5,851 bases of DNA from Candidatus Avelusimicrobium facis (GTDB lineage: Bacteria > Elusimicrobiota > Elusimicrobia > Elusimicrobiales > Elusimicrobiaceae). This document shows, piece after piece, positions 1 through 5,558 of this stretch. A model generated the notes under the pieces. The model was not told the origin of the DNA. It worked only from the letters and a program-made list of their open reading frames with translations, and ran no database searches. A program made the translations under genes and the position numbers. The stretch is taken from NCBI GenBank assembly GCA_900762815.1, contig CAAFHX010000088.1, positions 1 to 5,851 on the forward strand. The letters run 5' to 3'. Position 1 is the first letter of the stretch; the number at the start of each line of letters is the position of its first letter.

Positions 1-167
1 CTTTGTTGCGCTTGGGCAATGTTGCCCAACAGCCCTTGGGCTTCCGTCATGCGGGCACGTTCCACCGCTTTGAAGTAAGCGGGCAAGGCCATCGCGGCCA
101 AAATACCGATGATGAGTACCACCACCAGCAATTCAATCAAGAAGAAACCTTGTTTCTTATTCATCAT
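1..167 (-). CDS. Type IV pilin-like / pseudopilin protein, N-terminal part
   Basis: The reading frame is open from the ATG at 167 to the window edge, so only about 55 residues are seen and the C-terminal part is missing. The N-terminus starts MMNKKQG and continues FFLIELLVVVLIIGILAAMA, which is a class III (type IV pilin) signal: a short basic leader, Gly at the prepilin peptidase cleavage site, Phe at mature +1 and the conserved Glu at mature +5, then a hydrophobic helix of about 20 residues. The following LPAYFKAVERARMTEAQ segment is the usual alpha-1 helix continuation. By family knowledge the prepilin peptidase would process and N-methylate it, and it would assemble into a pilus or a type II secretion pseudopilus at the inner membrane. 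Which of these cannot be told without the C-terminus. There are two adjacent ATGs (165-167 and 162-164). A GAGGAG ribosome binding site lies 7 to 8 bases upstream of the first one and supports either. It is co-directional with typA but separated from it by about 690 bases and has its own promoter. Confidence 0.9.
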   Translation of the reverse strand, partial: MMNKKQGFFLIELLVVVLIIGILAAMALPAYFKAVERARMTEAQGLLGNIAQAQQ

Positions 168-258
168 TTTAATCTCCTCGGGTCTGAAAACCCTTTGTGC
201 GGGTCGATTTTGGTCAACTGTAGGAGGTTTAAACAACCTTTCACGGCCCGCTACGAAA

Positions 259-286
259 AATGTATCAAAAAAAAAACGGAAGTCAA
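259..286 (-). promoter_or_regulatory. Putative sigma-70-type promoter of the pilin gene
   Basis: On the minus strand a TTGACT box (281-286) and a TACATT box (259-264) are separated by 16 bases, of which 10 form an uninterrupted T run (267-276). This predicts a start near 252 and an untranslated leader of about 85 bases. The leader contains an imperfect palindrome centred on GTTTAAAC (227-234). Just before the ribosome binding site it has two mutually exclusive 4-bp hairpins of the ACCC/GGGT/ACCC type; these are short and may be chance. The -35 box matches 5 of 6 consensus bases and the -10 box 4 of 6. Confidence 0.5.
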
Positions 287-409
287 GCAGAGGGCATTTT
301 GCCGACGGAAACGGCACAAAAAGTAAGGCTAGGCTAAATTTTGGTTTTTCGGTTTTGGGTATATAGATTGGCTTTCTAAATTTCTTTTTTGATGTAACGG
401 CAATAAGGC

Positions 410-441
410 TGGGATTCCCGATTACAACTCTCGGGAATGAC
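410..441 (+). repeat. Hairpin repeat, copy 1 (dRS3-like palindrome)
   Basis: First of three 32-base units in this spacer. Arms ATTCCCGA (414-421) and TCGGGAAT (431-438) form a perfect 8-bp stem around a 9-base loop, TTACAACTC, followed by GAC. The ATTCCC...GGGAAT layout resembles the short dispersed palindromes known as dRS3 in Neisseria and similar elements in many genomes. That comparison is one of shape, not proof of homology. Confidence 0.7.
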
Positions 442-479
442 GGCGTGGATGAAATAACAAGGCCTTCATAAAACAAAGT

Positions 480-511
480 GTCATTCCCGAGGAATGTTGT
501 CGGGAATCTTC
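480..511 (-). repeat. Hairpin repeat, copy 2 (inverted)
   Basis: The same 32-base unit in the opposite orientation. On the minus strand it reads GAAGATTCCCGA, a 9-base loop CAACATTCC, then TCGGGAATGAC, with identical stem arms (483-490 and 500-507). It begins GAAGA like copy 3, while copy 1 begins TGGGA. It lies 38 bases after copy 1. Confidence 0.7.
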
Positions 512-562
512 CGCTGACATTGAGAACAAAGAAAGTAGTTTTCTTATTTAACTTGACAAGAC

Positions 563-594
563 GAAGATCCCCGACTGAGACTCTCGGGGATGAC
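563..594 (+). repeat. Hairpin repeat, copy 3 (compensatory variant)
   Basis: Same length, loop size and flanks as the other copies, but the arms are ATCCCCGA (567-574) and TCGGGGAT (584-591). Compared with copies 1 and 2, one T:A pair is replaced by C:G on both arms, so the 8-bp stem is preserved. The loop is CTGAGACTC. It lies 51 bases after copy 2. Confidence 0.7.
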
Positions 595-676
595 CTTATT
601 CGATAACTACACGGCCTATCTGCCGTTTACACAGCGGTCCTCGGAGGGTTTATAAAAAATAAATTTCATACAAAAA

Positions 677-722
677 TCCGCCTTTTGTCTGAGCCACTGC
701 ATAGCGGCGAGTTAAAGGCGGA
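677..722 (-). terminator. Second terminator-like hairpin behind typA
   Basis: A 9-bp stem is formed by TCCGCCTTT (677-685) and AAAGGCGGA (714-722) around a 28-base loop. Read on the minus strand, the 3' arm is followed directly by TTTTTG, as in an intrinsic terminator, although the long loop weakens it. It lies about 80 bases beyond the first terminator and may be a backup. On the plus strand the T-rich stretch is too far away. Confidence 0.45.
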
Positions 723-775
723 ATAAGAAAATTTTATTTTTTATGCTCCGCAGTCCCGCGGCGGCCTTTTGCCTA

Positions 776-796
776 CTTTTCTGCCCCAAAGAAAAG
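776..796. repeat. Small inverted repeat CTTTTCT/AGAAAAG
   Basis: CTTTTCT (776-782) and AGAAAAG (790-796) form a 7-bp stem around the loop GCCCCAA. It lies between the two terminator-like hairpins behind typA. The surrounding stretch resembles intergenic sequence that I associate with dispersed repeats in other genomes, but a single copy here does not show that. No function is assigned. Confidence 0.3.
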
Positions 797-801
797 GACA
801 T

Positions 802-838
802 AAAAATGCGGGAGCCTCTGCCAGCGCGCCCGCATTTT
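802..838 (-). terminator. Intrinsic terminator of typA
   Basis: Perfect 10-bp stem AAAATGCGGG (803-812) with CCCGCATTTT (829-838) around a 16-base loop. On the minus strand the 3' arm ends in five Ts. It starts about 20 bases after the typA stop codon, the expected place. On the plus strand the stem is also followed by a T-rich stretch, but no plus-strand gene ends here. Confidence 0.8.
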
Positions 839-859
839 CATTTTTCCGTTCAAAACCAA

Positions 860-2710
860 TTACGCCTCTTCGCCCTCTAACATCTTCTCTTCGGCAATCG
901 CGGCGCGTTTGCGCAAGTGGTGCACCAAAATCTTTTTGCGCAGGCGCAGGGATTTGGGCGTCACTTCCACCAGCTCATCCGGGGCAATGTATTCCACCGC
1001 TTGCTCCAAACTCATCTGACGCGGCGGCGTGAGCGTGTAGGATTCATCGCTGGAAGAGCTGCGCATATTGCTTAAATGTTTGGCCTTGCAGGGGTTGACC
1101 ACCAGGTCATTATCGCGGGAGTTTTCCCCCACGATTTGCCCCGCATACACCTTTTCGCCCGGGCCCAAGAACAGCTCGCCGCCGTTCTCCAGCGCAAAGA
1201 GCGCATAGGCGGTGGTTACGCCGTCCTCTTTGGCCACCAGCACGCCGTTGTGGCGCAAGGGCGGCAAGTTGGCCTTGGGATAAAACCCGTTGAAACTGTG
1301 GTGCATAATGCCCGTACCGCGGGTGCCGGTCAAAAATTCGTTCTTAAAACCGATGAGCGCGCGGGAGGGAATCAAATACTCCAAGCGCAAGCGGTCCTGC
1401 CCCTCGGCCACCATATTTTCCAACCGGGCGGCGCGCTGGCCCACCAGGGTAAACACCGCACCCTGGTGCTCGGACTTAATGTCCAACACCAAATATTCCA
1501 TCGGTTCTAAAATCTGGCCGTTTTCCTCTTTGTAAATCACTTCGGGGGAAGACACCGCCAGCTCAAAGCCCTCGCGGCGCATATTTTCAATCAGCACGGT
1601 CAGGTGCAGCTCGCCGCGCCCGTACACTTTAAATTTACCCTCGCCCTCCAAGGGTTCCACTTTCAGGCCCACATTGGTTTGGGCTTCTTTTTCCAAGCGG
1701 TTTTTAAGGTGGCGGCTGGTTACAAATTTGCCCTCTTGACCCGAGAACGGGCTGTCATTGACCATAAAATCCATAGACATCGTCGGCTCGTCAATGGCCA
1801 GCGGCGGCAGCGGTTTAGGAAATTCGGGCTGGCACAGCGTATCGCCCACGTCCACGCCCTCCAAGCCCGCAATGGACACAATGTCTCCGGCCATGGCGCT
1901 TTCCACTTCTTTTTTGCCCAAGCCTTCAAACATTTCAATTTTAACGGCCTTGGCCGGGGTCTGCGTGCCGTTTTGGTGCATCAGCAAGACCGCCTGCCCG
2001 CGGGTGATTTTGCCCGCCAAAATGCGGCCAATCCCCACGTGGCCCAAGAAATTGTTATAGTCCAACATCGTTACCTGCATTTGCAGCGGCTCATTGGGCA
2101 TGGCCACCGGGGCGGGCACGTGCGAAATAATGGTGTCTAACAGCGGAGCAATGTCTTTGCCTTTCTCTTCCATTTTCACGCTGGCCCAGCCTTCGCGGCC
2201 GGAGGCGTACAAAATGGGGAAATCCAGCTGTTCGTCCGTCGCGCCCAACTCCATGAACAGGTTAAACACTTCATCCACCACTTCGCTGGGGCGCACGTGT
2301 TCGCGGTCCATTTTGTTGATGACCACAATCGGCCGCAAGCCCAAGGCCAAGGCCTTGCGCAGCACAAAGCGGGTCTGCGGCATGGGGCCTTCCACTGCGT
2401 CCACCATCAAAATAGCGCCGTCCACCATGCGCAGCACGCGTTCCACCTCGCTGCCGAAGTCGGCGTGTCCCGGGGTGTCTACGATGTTAATGGTATGGTT
2501 TTTATATTTTACGGAAGTGCATTTGGCCAAAATGGTAATGCCGCGCTCACGCTCCAAGGGGTTGGAGTCCAAAACGGTTTCCTGCGCTTGGTCTTCTTTT
2601 ACGTTAAATTCGCCCGCCAGTTTGAGCAGCGCGTCTACGACGGTCGTCTTGCCGTGGTCTACGTGGGCGATAATGGCCACGTTGCGTACGTCACTTCTTA
2701 CATTATTCAT
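860..2710 (-). CDS. typA: Translational GTPase TypA/BipA
   Basis: A complete 616-residue member of the BipA family (usual length about 600-615), an EF-G-like GTPase that binds the ribosome and is linked to ribosome assembly and growth under stress or cold. The G domain shows G1 AHVDHGKT (15-22), G2 RGIT (56-59), G3 DTPGH (78-82), G4 NKMD (132-135) and a G5-like YAS (168-170). A beta-barrel domain follows (about 200-300), then the NDSPFSG motif (318-324), the GRGELHL element (364-370) of the EF-G-like domains and the BipA-specific C-terminal domain with GENSRDNDL (528-536), [11 protein letters not shown] and [13 protein letters not shown] (581-593). All key GTPase residues are intact. The start at 2710 ([16 protein letters not shown]) is chosen because BipA proteins begin a few residues before the G1 motif and GGAAG lies 10 bases upstream. 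An in-frame ATG at 2785 would add 25 basic residues encoded by a terminator hairpin and is unlikely. It is transcribed alone, away from the divergent membrane protein gene. Confidence 0.97.
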   Translation of the reverse strand: MNNVRSDVRNVAIIAHVDHGKTTVVDALLKLAGEFNVKEDQAQETVLDSNPLERERGITILAKCTSVKYKNHTINIVDTPGHADFGSEVERVLRMVDGAILMVDAVEGPMPQTRFVLRKALALGLRPIVVINKMDREHVRPSEVVDEVFNLFMELGATDEQLDFPILYASGREGWASVKMEEKGKDIAPLLDTIISHVPAPVAMPNEPLQMQVTMLDYNNFLGHVGIGRILAGKITRGQAVLLMHQNGTQTPAKAVKIEMFEGLGKKEVESAMAGDIVSIAGLEGVDVGDTLCQPEFPKPLPPLAIDEPTMSMDFMVNDSPFSGQEGKFVTSRHLKNRLEKEAQTNVGLKVEPLEGEGKFKVYGRGELHLTVLIENMRREGFELAVSSPEVIYKEENGQILEPMEYLVLDIKSEHQGAVFTLVGQRAARLENMVAEGQDRLRLEYLIPSRALIGFKNEFLTGTRGTGIMHHSFNGFYPKANLPPLRHNGVLVAKEDGVTTAYALFALENGGELFLGPGEKVYAGQIVGENSRDNDLVVNPCKAKHLSNMRSSSSDESYTLTPPRQMSLEQAVEYIAPDELVEVTPKSLRLRKKILVHHLRKRAAIAEEKMLEGEEA

Positions 2711-2741
2711 ACTGTGCTTACTTCCGTATTCAAATTTCCAC

Positions 2742-2782
2742 AAAAAAACCCGCCGCTTGCACGAGGGCTTCTCTTGGCGGGT
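2742..2782 (-). terminator. Intrinsic terminator in the typA leader (attenuator candidate)
   Basis: On the minus strand ACCCGCC (2776-2782) pairs with GGCGGGT (2748-2754), a 7-bp GC-rich stem with a 21-base loop, and runs straight into seven Ts (2742-2748, the first inside the stem). This is a well-formed intrinsic terminator in the sense direction of typA, only 31 bases upstream of its start codon. No minus-strand gene ends upstream of it, because the neighbour diverges. There is no T run in the other direction. Confidence 0.65.
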
Positions 2783-2790
2783 CATCCCGC
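2777..2790 (-). promoter_or_regulatory. Competing hairpin (possible antiterminator) in the typA leader
   Basis: On the minus strand GCGGG (2786-2790), loop ATGA and CCCGC (2777-2781) form a 5-bp all-GC tetraloop hairpin. Its 3' arm occupies five of the seven bases of the terminator's 5' arm, so the two structures exclude each other. The hairpin is short and would need a trans-acting factor or kinetic preference to win; the role is inference. Confidence 0.4.
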
Positions 2791-2862
2791 TTGTCTTTTC
2801 ACATTTGTAGATAAATATATTTTATCATTTTTTCGCGTGCGTACGGGGCCGGGGCGCAACTT

Positions 2863-2891
2863 CTGACGGAAAAATCTTTTTTTATTATAAT
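2863..2891 (+). promoter_or_regulatory. Promoter of the 206-residue membrane protein gene, leaderless arrangement
   Basis: CTGACG (2863-2868) and a perfect TATAAT (2886-2891) are separated by 17 bases. The -10 box ends six bases before the ATG, which places the predicted first transcribed base at 2898, the A of the start codon. There is no ribosome binding site at a usable distance; AGG at 2894-2896 is only one base from the ATG. Confidence 0.6.
2884..2889 (-). promoter_or_regulatory. Putative -10 box of typA
   Basis: A TATAAT on the minus strand is followed by seven As and a G, the same arrangement as upstream of the ABC exporter gene (5407-5421). Initiation near 2877 would give a leader of about 167 bases containing the attenuator-like hairpins. 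I see no good -35 box at 16-18 bases. Alternative AT-rich -10 candidates lie at 2814-2824. It overlaps the plus-strand -10 box of the divergent gene. Confidence 0.4.
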
Positions 2892-2897
2892 ACAGGT

Positions 2898-3518
2898 ATG
2901 GACAGACTTTTGCAATTGATTTTGGGCATCGGGCTGCTATGGGCGGCGTACGCCGTGCTGGCCCGGTGGGATTACACCTCCGACGCCAAGCGCGCGGAAG
3001 AAAAAGAACGCCTTAAAGAGGCGGGGCTTTCCGCGCAATACTATTTTGTCCCGGCGGGGCGGCTGCTTGTACTGACGCTGCTGAGCGGCGGATTTTTTGT
3101 GTTTTATTGGTCCTATAAACAATGGCAAGCCGTGCGCGCGGGCTACAAAAACACCGCCGGCACACCGCTTAACTACAGCCCGCTGTGGCGCGCGGTGCTC
3201 ACGCCGGTTTCTTTTTACCAGTTTGCCGCTATTTTAAACCGCACCTGCCGCTATCTGCGCCGTCCGGCGGCGTGGCCGGCGTGGCTGTGGGGCACGGCCT
3301 TTTGGGCGGGCGCAGCGGCGGCCTGCATCCGGGACTTGGGCTGGGGGCGGCTGCTGGGGCTGGCGGCCTTTTGCGCGGCCCCGTATACCTTACAAAAACA
3401 CATCAACGGCTTGCCGAAAGAGTTGCCGCGTTTTCGCTTGAAATGGGCGGAAATGATGTGCGTGCCCATGGGGTGGCTGCTGTGGGCGGCGGGCTATATT
3501 TTGGCGCAAAAATTCTGA
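2898..3518 (+). CDS. Multi-pass membrane protein of unknown function
   Basis: A complete 206-residue protein with about five to six hydrophobic segments: 4-22, 55-72, about 97-112, 127-144, 149-164 and 186-203. Between the first two is a charged stretch (27-42, AKRAEEKERLKEAG) likely to lie outside the membrane. The segment RLLVLTLLSGGFFVFYWSYKQW (55-76) and the SPLWRA motif (94-99), with a later QKHIN (166-170), match a pattern I recall from small uncharacterised bacterial inner-membrane proteins of the DUF4234-like kind. I cannot confirm the family and assign no function. There are no enzyme motifs and no cleavable signal peptide. The start is supported by the promoter and by the hydrophobic N-terminus beginning right after it; translation is probably from a leaderless transcript. 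It diverges from typA and converges with the ABC exporter gene. Confidence 0.85.
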   Translation: MDRLLQLILGIGLLWAAYAVLARWDYTSDAKRAEEKERLKEAGLSAQYYFVPAGRLLVLTLLSGGFFVFYWSYKQWQAVRAGYKNTAGTPLNYSPLWRAVLTPVSFYQFAAILNRTCRYLRRPAAWPAWLWGTAFWAGAAAACIRDLGWGRLLGLAAFCAAPYTLQKHINGLPKELPRFRLKWAEMMCVPMGWLLWAAGYILAQKF

Positions 3519-3533
3519 TTTTTAGGAAAGAGC

Positions 3534-3570
3534 AAACGGGGCAAAACCTTTTTAGGCTTTGCCCCGTTTT
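3534..3570. terminator. Shared terminator between convergent genes
   Basis: A perfect 12-bp stem joins AAACGGGGCAAA (3534-3545) and TTTGCCCCGTTT (3558-3569), with two further CC/GG pairs possible within the 12-base loop. On the plus strand it is followed by the T-rich TGTTGTTTG, so it fits best as terminator of the membrane protein gene. On the minus strand the downstream sequence (GCTCTTTCC) is less T-rich, but the A/T ends of the stem supply a U run, so it can serve the ABC gene as well. Confidence 0.85.
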
Positions 3571-3585
3571 GTTGTTTGTCAGCTA

Positions 3586-5367
3586 TTACGCTTTTTTAAA
3601 TTGCGCATTGTAAAGGGCGCGGTAGGCACCGTTTTCCAGCTTGAGCAATTCCTCGTGCGTGCCCTGCTCCACAATTTCCCCGCCGTTGAGCACCACGATT
3701 TTGTCTGCATTAACCACCGTAGACAAACGGTGCGCAATCACAAATACCGTGCGGTTCTTCATCAAATTGTCCAGCGCCTTTTGCACAATGGCCTCGGACT
3801 TGTTGTCCAAGGCGCTGGTGGCTTCGTCCAGCACCACCACGGGGGCATTGCGGATGAACGCGCGGGCAATGGCCACGCGTTGGCGTTGCCCGCCGGAGAG
3901 CGTCAGACCGCGCTCGCCCAGCTCGGTGTCCAAGCCTTTGTCCAAAGAGGCGATGAAATCCTCCAAGTGCGCGTTTTTAACCGCCGCCTGCAAATCCGCC
4001 TCGGAGGCGCCCTTGCGGCCGATTAAAATATTTTCGCGGATGGTGCCGGAGAACAAGAAATTATCCTGAAACACCACGGCGATTTGGTCCCGCAAAGACG
4101 AAAGCGTCAGCCCACGCACGTCCTGCCCGTCAAAGCGCACGCAACCTTGCTGCACGTCGTAAAAGCGCGGCAACAAATTCACCACCGTACTCTTCCCCCC
4201 GCCGGAGTTGCCCACCAGGGCCAAGGTGCTGCCCACCGGCACGGTCAGGTTGATGTTTTTAAGCACGGGTACGCCCTCTTTATAAGAAAAGCTCACGTTT
4301 TCAAATTTAATTTCTTTTTTAACGCCCCGCAAAGTATGCGCATCGGCCGGCTCGGTAATCCGGGGTTGAATGGCGAAAATTTCAAAAATACGGTCAATGG
4401 CCAGCAAGGCTTTTTTGATGTCTACGTAATCATCCCCCACCGTTTTAAGCGGCGTATACAAAAGCAACAGGGCAGCGACAAACGAGGTAAAGTTACCGCT
4501 GGTGATGACTCCCTTGACGATGAGCGAGCTGCTCTGCCAAATCACAAACGCCAGCCCCAGCGAAATGATAAAGTGCATCAGCGGAGAGAGCCACCCCGTG
4601 TGTTTGACAATGCCCATATTGAGGTTAAACACCCGCTCCATCAGGTTGTCAAACATAGAACGTTCGTCCTTCTGCAAGTTATAGGCGGCAATGGTGCGGT
4701 TGCCGTTAAAAGCTTCGTTATAGGCCTTCATAGCCACCGAGCCCACCTGCACGGTGCCGCGCACCAGCTCTTCCATTTTGCGGCGGACAATGTAAATAGG
4801 CACAAACGCCGCCAGCACGGCCCCGACGGCAATCACCGTCAGCTGCCACGAGTTGTAAAACAATACACACACCAAAGACAAAGAAGAAAACACCTTGGAA
4901 ATGACCAGGCGCAAGTTATTAATCAGGCCGTTGCAGGCGGTGTCGGCATCGGAGTTGTAGCGCATCATCACGTGGCCCGAATCGTGCCCGTCAAAATAGG
5001 CCGTATCCATAGACAGCAATTTAGCAAACAGTTTCTTGCGCACGTCCAGCGTGATTTTATTGCCCACCCAAGTGGTCATGTATTTGACGGTGTAATTTAA
5101 AATGCTTTGCACCAGCACAAAGGAAATAATCATCAGCGGAATATAGGCGGCAAAGGTGGCGTTTTTACCCACCAGCACATCGTCGGTATACGGCTTTAAA
5201 AACAGGGCCACCACCGAGTCCAACGCGCCCACCGGCACCGCCAGGGCCACGCCCAAACACGCCCGGAACCAGTAAGGCTTAATAAAGGGCCACATCCGTT
5301 TGTAATTGACATACAGGGAGTTGCTAAAAATCAATCCGTCTAAAAATTTGCCGATGGTTTTCTTCAT
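3586..5367 (-). CDS. MsbA-like ABC exporter half-transporter (permease fused to ATPase)
   Basis: A complete 593-residue half-transporter with the exporter layout, expected to act as a homodimer or heterodimer in the inner membrane. The N-terminal membrane domain (about 25-320) has six hydrophobic segments, roughly at 33-57, 74-92, 157-172, 175-194, 262-283 and 288-308. The nucleotide-binding domain (about 352-593) shows an A-loop Tyr (362), Walker A GNSGGGKST (386-394), Q-loop Gln 434, signature LSGGQ (490-494), Walker B VVVLDE with catalytic Glu 515, D-loop SALD and H-loop His 546. All ATPase residues are intact. The sequence around the signature and the C-terminus resembles MsbA, the lipid A flippase, but the same fold exports drugs, lipids and peptides, so the substrate is not assigned. 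The start MKKTIGKFLDG has a GGAG ten bases upstream. It has its own extended -10 promoter, diverges from the DksA-like gene and faces the membrane protein gene. Confidence 0.95.
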   Translation of the reverse strand: MKKTIGKFLDGLIFSNSLYVNYKRMWPFIKPYWFRACLGVALAVPVGALDSVVALFLKPYTDDVLVGKNATFAAYIPLMIISFVLVQSILNYTVKYMTTWVGNKITLDVRKKLFAKLLSMDTAYFDGHDSGHVMMRYNSDADTACNGLINNLRLVISKVFSSLSLVCVLFYNSWQLTVIAVGAVLAAFVPIYIVRRKMEELVRGTVQVGSVAMKAYNEAFNGNRTIAAYNLQKDERSMFDNLMERVFNLNMGIVKHTGWLSPLMHFIISLGLAFVIWQSSSLIVKGVITSGNFTSFVAALLLLYTPLKTVGDDYVDIKKALLAIDRIFEIFAIQPRITEPADAHTLRGVKKEIKFENVSFSYKEGVPVLKNINLTVPVGSTLALVGNSGGGKSTVVNLLPRFYDVQQGCVRFDGQDVRGLTLSSLRDQIAVVFQDNFLFSGTIRENILIGRKGASEADLQAAVKNAHLEDFIASLDKGLDTELGERGLTLSGGQRQRVAIARAFIRNAPVVVLDEATSALDNKSEAIVQKALDNLMKNRTVFVIAHRLSTVVNADKIVVLNGGEIVEQGTHEELLKLENGAYRALYNAQFKKA

Positions 5368-5414
5368 ACAAAACCCACTCCGGGAGGAATTTGGCGCACG
5401 CAGGCGCTTTTTTT

Positions 5415-5423
5415 ATTATAACA
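5415..5423 (-). promoter_or_regulatory. Extended -10 promoter of the ABC exporter gene
   Basis: The minus strand carries TGTTATAAT, a perfect TATAAT with the TGn extension, which can work without a good -35 box; none is obvious at the expected place. Initiation near 5408 gives a leader of about 41 bases. The box is followed by seven As and a G, exactly as upstream of typA. Confidence 0.6.
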
Positions 5424-5472
5424 ATTCTAAAGAGTTTGCGCGGCGAAGTTTACCCCGCAGCCGCCGGAGCAC

Positions 5473-5501
5473 TTGCAATGCCGGTCCGTATTTGCTAAAT
5501 T
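5473..5501 (+). promoter_or_regulatory. Putative promoter of the DksA-like gene
   Basis: TTGCAA (5473-5478) and TAAATT (5496-5501) are 17 bases apart, each matching four of six consensus bases. The predicted start is near 5508, about 50 bases before the start codon. The -10 regions of this and the divergent ABC promoter lie about 75 bases apart. Confidence 0.45.
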
Positions 5502-5558
5502 AATCAAACGGCGCCGCGTAAGCGCTGCACGATTTGAACGAATAAAGGAGTACCTGGT

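Larger units (their letters stand above)
168..859. other. Gene-free spacer between the pilin gene and typA
   Basis: I see no supportable protein-coding gene here: reading frames are short, lack ribosome binding sites and have no recognisable domain. Contents in order are the pilin leader and promoter (168-286), a T-rich stretch (about 340-395), three copies of a 32-base hairpin repeat (410-594), an AT-rich stretch (about 650-675 and 725-744) and two terminator-like hairpins plus one 7-bp hairpin behind typA (677-838). No tRNA or recognisable RNA family was seen. Confidence 0.6.
5368..5558. other. Divergent intergenic region between the ABC exporter and DksA-like genes
   Basis: It contains the leader and extended -10 promoter of the ABC gene, then a GC-rich stretch (about 5437-5490), then the putative promoter and 50-base leader of the DksA-like gene. 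Short open frames on the minus strand end here without a ribosome binding site or domain and are not called as genes. No strong hairpin or RNA gene was seen. Confidence 0.5.

Noticed and set aside
410..594. CRISPR-like array
   Set aside because: There are only three repeats, with unequal spacing (38 and 51 bases), one inverted copy and sequence variation in the stem; no cas genes are present.
769..1032. Plus-strand 87-codon frame at the end of typA
   Set aside because: It spans the typA terminator and is antisense to the conserved C-terminal BipA domain. There is no ribosome binding site.
2711..2785. 25-residue N-terminal extension of TypA from the ATG at 2785
   Set aside because: It is in frame, but the codons run through the terminator hairpin and its T run, the peptide is unlike BipA N-termini and there is no ribosome binding site ahead of it. 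The ATG at 2710 fits the family.
2094..2810. Plus-strand reading frame of 238 codons opposite typA
   Set aside because: It is antisense to the conserved G domain of TypA, with Ser/Thr/Met-rich low-complexity translation and no ribosome binding site. The same applies to the other plus-strand frames over 1076-2866.
2799..2828. Nine-codon leader peptide (MIKYIYLQM) in the typA leader
   Set aside because: It sits upstream of the terminator as in classical attenuators, but has no ribosome binding site and no run of one amino acid's codons. It lies in an AT-rich stretch that may itself be promoter.
3185..3613. Plus-strand 142-codon frame overlapping the membrane protein gene
   Set aside because: It is a Gly/Ala-rich alternative frame of the real gene and reads through the terminator hairpin.
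4084..5100. Long plus-strand reading frame of 338 codons
   Set aside because: It lies wholly inside the ABC exporter gene on the other strand. The translation is His/Gln/Arg-rich without domains, typical of an antisense shadow of a GC-biased gene.
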